Shown here piece by piece: positions 25,594 to 27,365 of a DNA stretch of 27,365 bases. The notes beneath the pieces were generated by a model. That model searched no databases and was not told the DNA's origin. It saw only the letters and a list, made by a program, of their open reading frames with translations. The position numbers and the translations under genes are program-made. This DNA is from Synergistaceae bacterium. GTDB taxonomy: Bacteria > Synergistota > Synergistia > Synergistales > Thermovirgaceae. The DNA lies in contig DMCT01000027.1 of assembly GCA_003446665.1 (NCBI GenBank), positions 1 to 27,365 of the forward strand, read 5' to 3'. Numbering within the stretch: the stretch's first letter is position 1; every line of letters begins with the position of its first letter.

Positions 25594-25855
25594 GATTTTT
25601 TGTATGGCGATAAGGGGCTACCAATTTATGGTTTCTCCCTTTCTGGGGAAAAACTGCAGGTTTTATCCTACATGTTCCCAATATACGTTGGAAAGCATAA
25701 AACGTTTCGGCGTGTCGAAAGGCGTCCTGCTCGGTCTTGTGAGGATTGCGAAATGTGGTCCCTGGCACCCGGGCGGGTATGATCCAGTGCCCGAAGAGTT
25801 TCGCCTTTTCGGGCGCAGGGCTGCCTGTTCCACGAAAATCTGCCAAGGAAGGTGA
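25577..25855 (+). CDS. yidD: Membrane protein insertion efficiency factor YidD
   Basis: YidD is a small membrane-associated protein that helps YidC-dependent insertion of membrane proteins. In 92 residues it has an amphipathic N-terminal helix, [20 protein letters not shown] with SQYTLESI following, and [14 protein letters not shown]; the three conserved cysteines and the GGxDPVP end are diagnostic. The ATG at 25577 lies 9 bases after GGGAGGA, inside the end of rnpA. Its stop lies just before the yidC start, so the rnpA-yidD-yidC order is intact. Confidence 0.95.
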   Translation: MKMPARIFCMAIRGYQFMVSPFLGKNCRFYPTCSQYTLESIKRFGVSKGVLLGLVRIAKCGPWHPGGYDPVPEEFRLFGRRAACSTKICQGR

Positions 25856-25860
25856 GAACC

Positions 25861-26655
25861 TTGGGTACTATATGGCAAGCGGCGAGCGATTTTCTGGTGC
25901 TCGTTCTCAACAGTCTGTATTCCATAACCCATTCATACGGTCTTGCGATAATTATTTTGACCGTATTCATACGCATACTCCTGCATCCGTTGTCCCACAA
26001 GCAGATGGTGAGCATGCAGAGGATGCAGAAACTGCAGCCGAGGCTTAAGGCGCTGCAGGAAAAATATGCGGGAGACAAGGAAACGCTAAACAGGGAGATC
26101 ATGCGCCTGTACAAGGAAAACAACGTAAACCCCGCGGCAGGCTGCCTGCCTCTTATTGTACAGCTGCCTATTCTGATCCTGCTTTTTCGTGTCCTGCTGA
26201 ACCTCGACATAGGTGGAGCAACCTTTATCGGCATAAGCCTCGAAGGTTCTGTATTGTCCACCATGGCCGCAGCCCTAGGCGCTATGGGCGACCCTGTCGG
26301 TATCGGGACCGTCTTTTCGGCGTTGATGTCGAATCCGGCAGGACTTTTGAACATCTCCACCTATCTGGGTAATCTCCTTTTGCTTTTATTCATCGCCTTT
26401 TTGACATGGTATCAGCAACAACTCAGCGCAGGGAGCAATCCGCAGATGCAGTTCATGAACTGGTTTATGCCGGTCTTTTTGACCTTCATATGCCTGAGCC
26501 TTCCAGGAGGGGTGTTGCTGTACTGGGGTGTCTCCTCCCTTATCGGTGTGGCTCAGCAGTGGCGCATAAAGCATAAGACAGAGATTGAAATGCAGGAAAA
26601 ACCCTCGTTATACAAGGAAAAACCCTCCAAAAAATCGGATGACGTCAAGAGCTAG
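25861..26655 (+). CDS. yidC: YidC/Oxa1-family membrane protein insertase (short type)
   Basis: The 264-residue protein inserts and folds inner-membrane proteins. It has about five membrane helices and the Oxa1/YidC core: ITHSYGLAIIILTVFIRI with the conserved groove arginine at R38, a charged cytoplasmic hairpin (KQMVSMQRMQKLQPRLK) and LLYWGVSSLIGVAQQW near the C-terminus. It lacks the large periplasmic domain of the Proteobacterial form. The longest frame starts at GTG 25852, one base after AAGGAA; TTG 25861 has 6-base spacing to GGAAGGTG and is preferred. Confidence 0.92.
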   Translation: MGTIWQAASDFLVLVLNSLYSITHSYGLAIIILTVFIRILLHPLSHKQMVSMQRMQKLQPRLKALQEKYAGDKETLNREIMRLYKENNVNPAAGCLPLIVQLPILILLFRVLLNLDIGGATFIGISLEGSVLSTMAAALGAMGDPVGIGTVFSALMSNPAGLLNISTYLGNLLLLLFIAFLTWYQQQLSAGSNPQMQFMNWFMPVFLTFICLSLPGGVLLYWGVSSLIGVAQQWRIKHKTEIEMQEKPSLYKEKPSKKSDDVKS

Positions 26656-26673
26656 GAGGTAAGGTGTTAAACC

Positions 26674-27321
26674 ATGGAAGACAGGGAATTCATAGCTGAA
26701 GTTCAAAACCTGAACGAAGCCCGCCATCTCGGAGCCTTGAAATGGTCTGTGGAACCGGAAGAAGTGGATGTTACCGTTCTTGGTGAGGATAAAAAGCTTT
26801 TCGGGATACTTGGGAGGAAAATGCGTGTGAGGATAGCGCTGTCGGGCGGTAGGGAACAGTCTGACCCGAAAGTATTTCTGGAAAAGCTTCTGGGAATGAT
26901 GGACCTGGACGTAAAGGCCGACTTTACTGAAGATGGAGTAGTTAACCTGAGCGGAGATGACGCAGGCATCGTGATAGGTCGTTACGGGGAGACGTTGAAG
27001 GCTCTTGAGTATGTGGCCAACCTGTCGTTGCGCTCTGGGGGAAGGTCCCGCCTGCGGTTGGACAGTGACGGATACAGGTCGCGCAGACAGGAAAGTCTTG
27101 AAAAGCTGGCCTCGGCGGCTGCGCGTGAAGCTGTCAGGAAGGGCCGCGCGGTGAGGCTTGAGCCTATGAGCAGTTGGGAACGCAGAATTGTTCACATGGC
27201 CCTTAAAGACAGGGATGACGTAAAAACCTTGTCTACCGGTGCTGAACCTCTGAGGAGGGTCGTCGTGTCTCCCGTTTTGACACGGGGCAAAAAACCGGCT
27301 GCCAAATCCTGCCGCAGGTAG
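26674..27321 (+). CDS. jag: RNA-binding protein Jag (KhpB)
   Basis: The 215-residue protein has the three-part layout of Jag/KhpB. An N-terminal Jag-N domain (about 1-55) is followed by a KH domain with the RNA-binding loop GIVIGRYGETL (about 107-117). An R3H domain with AAREAVRKGRAVRLEPMSSWERRIVH (about 147-175) comes next. The Arg/Lys-rich tail is short. KhpB works with KhpA in post-transcriptional control and cell elongation in streptococci; its place after yidC is conserved. The ATG lies in a normal setting after AGGAGGT. Confidence 0.93.
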   Translation: MEDREFIAEVQNLNEARHLGALKWSVEPEEVDVTVLGEDKKLFGILGRKMRVRIALSGGREQSDPKVFLEKLLGMMDLDVKADFTEDGVVNLSGDDAGIVIGRYGETLKALEYVANLSLRSGGRSRLRLDSDGYRSRRQESLEKLASAAAREAVRKGRAVRLEPMSSWERRIVHMALKDRDDVKTLSTGAEPLRRVVVSPVLTRGKKPAAKSCRR

Positions 27322-27346
27322 AAAACATGCCGTTTCGGGGGGCCTC

Positions 27347-27365
27347 TTGATAAATACCGGCCGCT
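27347..27365 (+). CDS. Possible start of the next gene (mnmE position), partial
   Basis: After the jag stop, a GGGGGG tract (27337-27342) precedes TTG at 27347, which opens Met-Ile-Asn-Thr-Gly-Arg before the window ends. The conserved next gene in this cluster is mnmE. Only six codons are visible, so this is positional inference. Confidence 0.25.

Overview
The window is a dense chromosomal core region of about 27 kb with mixed-GC codon use, roughly 30 genes and short intergenic gaps. No tRNA, rRNA, CRISPR array, insertion sequence or prophage was seen. The best guess for the host is an anaerobic, amino-acid-using diderm bacterium, most likely of the phylum Synergistota (inference, about 0.6). 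The reasons are an OmpH/Skp-like periplasmic chaperone (two membranes), a complete branched-chain amino-acid ABC transporter, a lysine 6-transaminase, a DUF3084 protein and a DUF3343 protein, together with Firmicute-like features: an apparent ecfT-truA junction, strong AGGAGG ribosome binding sites, many TTG/GTG starts, and a short YidC without the large periplasmic domain.

Layout, left to right. 1-2419: the tail of a membrane protein (probably EcfT), truA, a solitary mreB-like gene and a YkgJ-type cysteine-cluster gene. 2586-4036: a lysine 6-transaminase gene ending at a strong terminator. 4166-7978: a DUF3084 membrane/coiled-coil protein, a tiny zinc-ribbon protein, a GNAT acetyltransferase, metK and a comF-type gene. 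8022-8818: a small minus-strand DUF3343 gene divergent from an ompH/skp-like gene, with overlapping promoters around a palindrome. 9004-13536 (minus): livF-livG-livM-livH-livJ, with livJ promoter-proximal and separated from livH by a terminator-like hairpin. 13676-15102: a HAD phosphatase and an adenosine-specific kinase family protein. 15139-16509 (minus): a sodium:solute symporter. 16708-20246: radA-nfeD-slipin, translationally coupled by ATGA overlaps and closed by a strong terminator. 20329-23783: leuS and holA. 23813-24106 (minus): rpsT. 24250-24909: a PrsW-type intramembrane protease. 25043-27321: rpmH-rnpA-yidD-yidC-jag, the cluster that often lies near the replication origin. The last bases may hold the start of the next gene.

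The genes group into amino-acid uptake and use (liv system, symporter, lysine transaminase, SAM synthetase), translation (truA, leuS, rpsT, rpmH, rnpA), DNA maintenance (radA, holA, comF-like) and membrane biogenesis or quality control (mreB, ompH-like, nfeD/slipin, PrsW, yidD/yidC). Many start codons were moved inward from the longest open frame to match a clear ribosome binding site. No gene-free stretch exceeds 300 bases once the small DUF3343 gene is recognised. Nothing here is clearly a new system. The best candidates for new biology are the DUF3084/zinc-ribbon/GNAT cassette and the DUF3343/ompH divergent control region.
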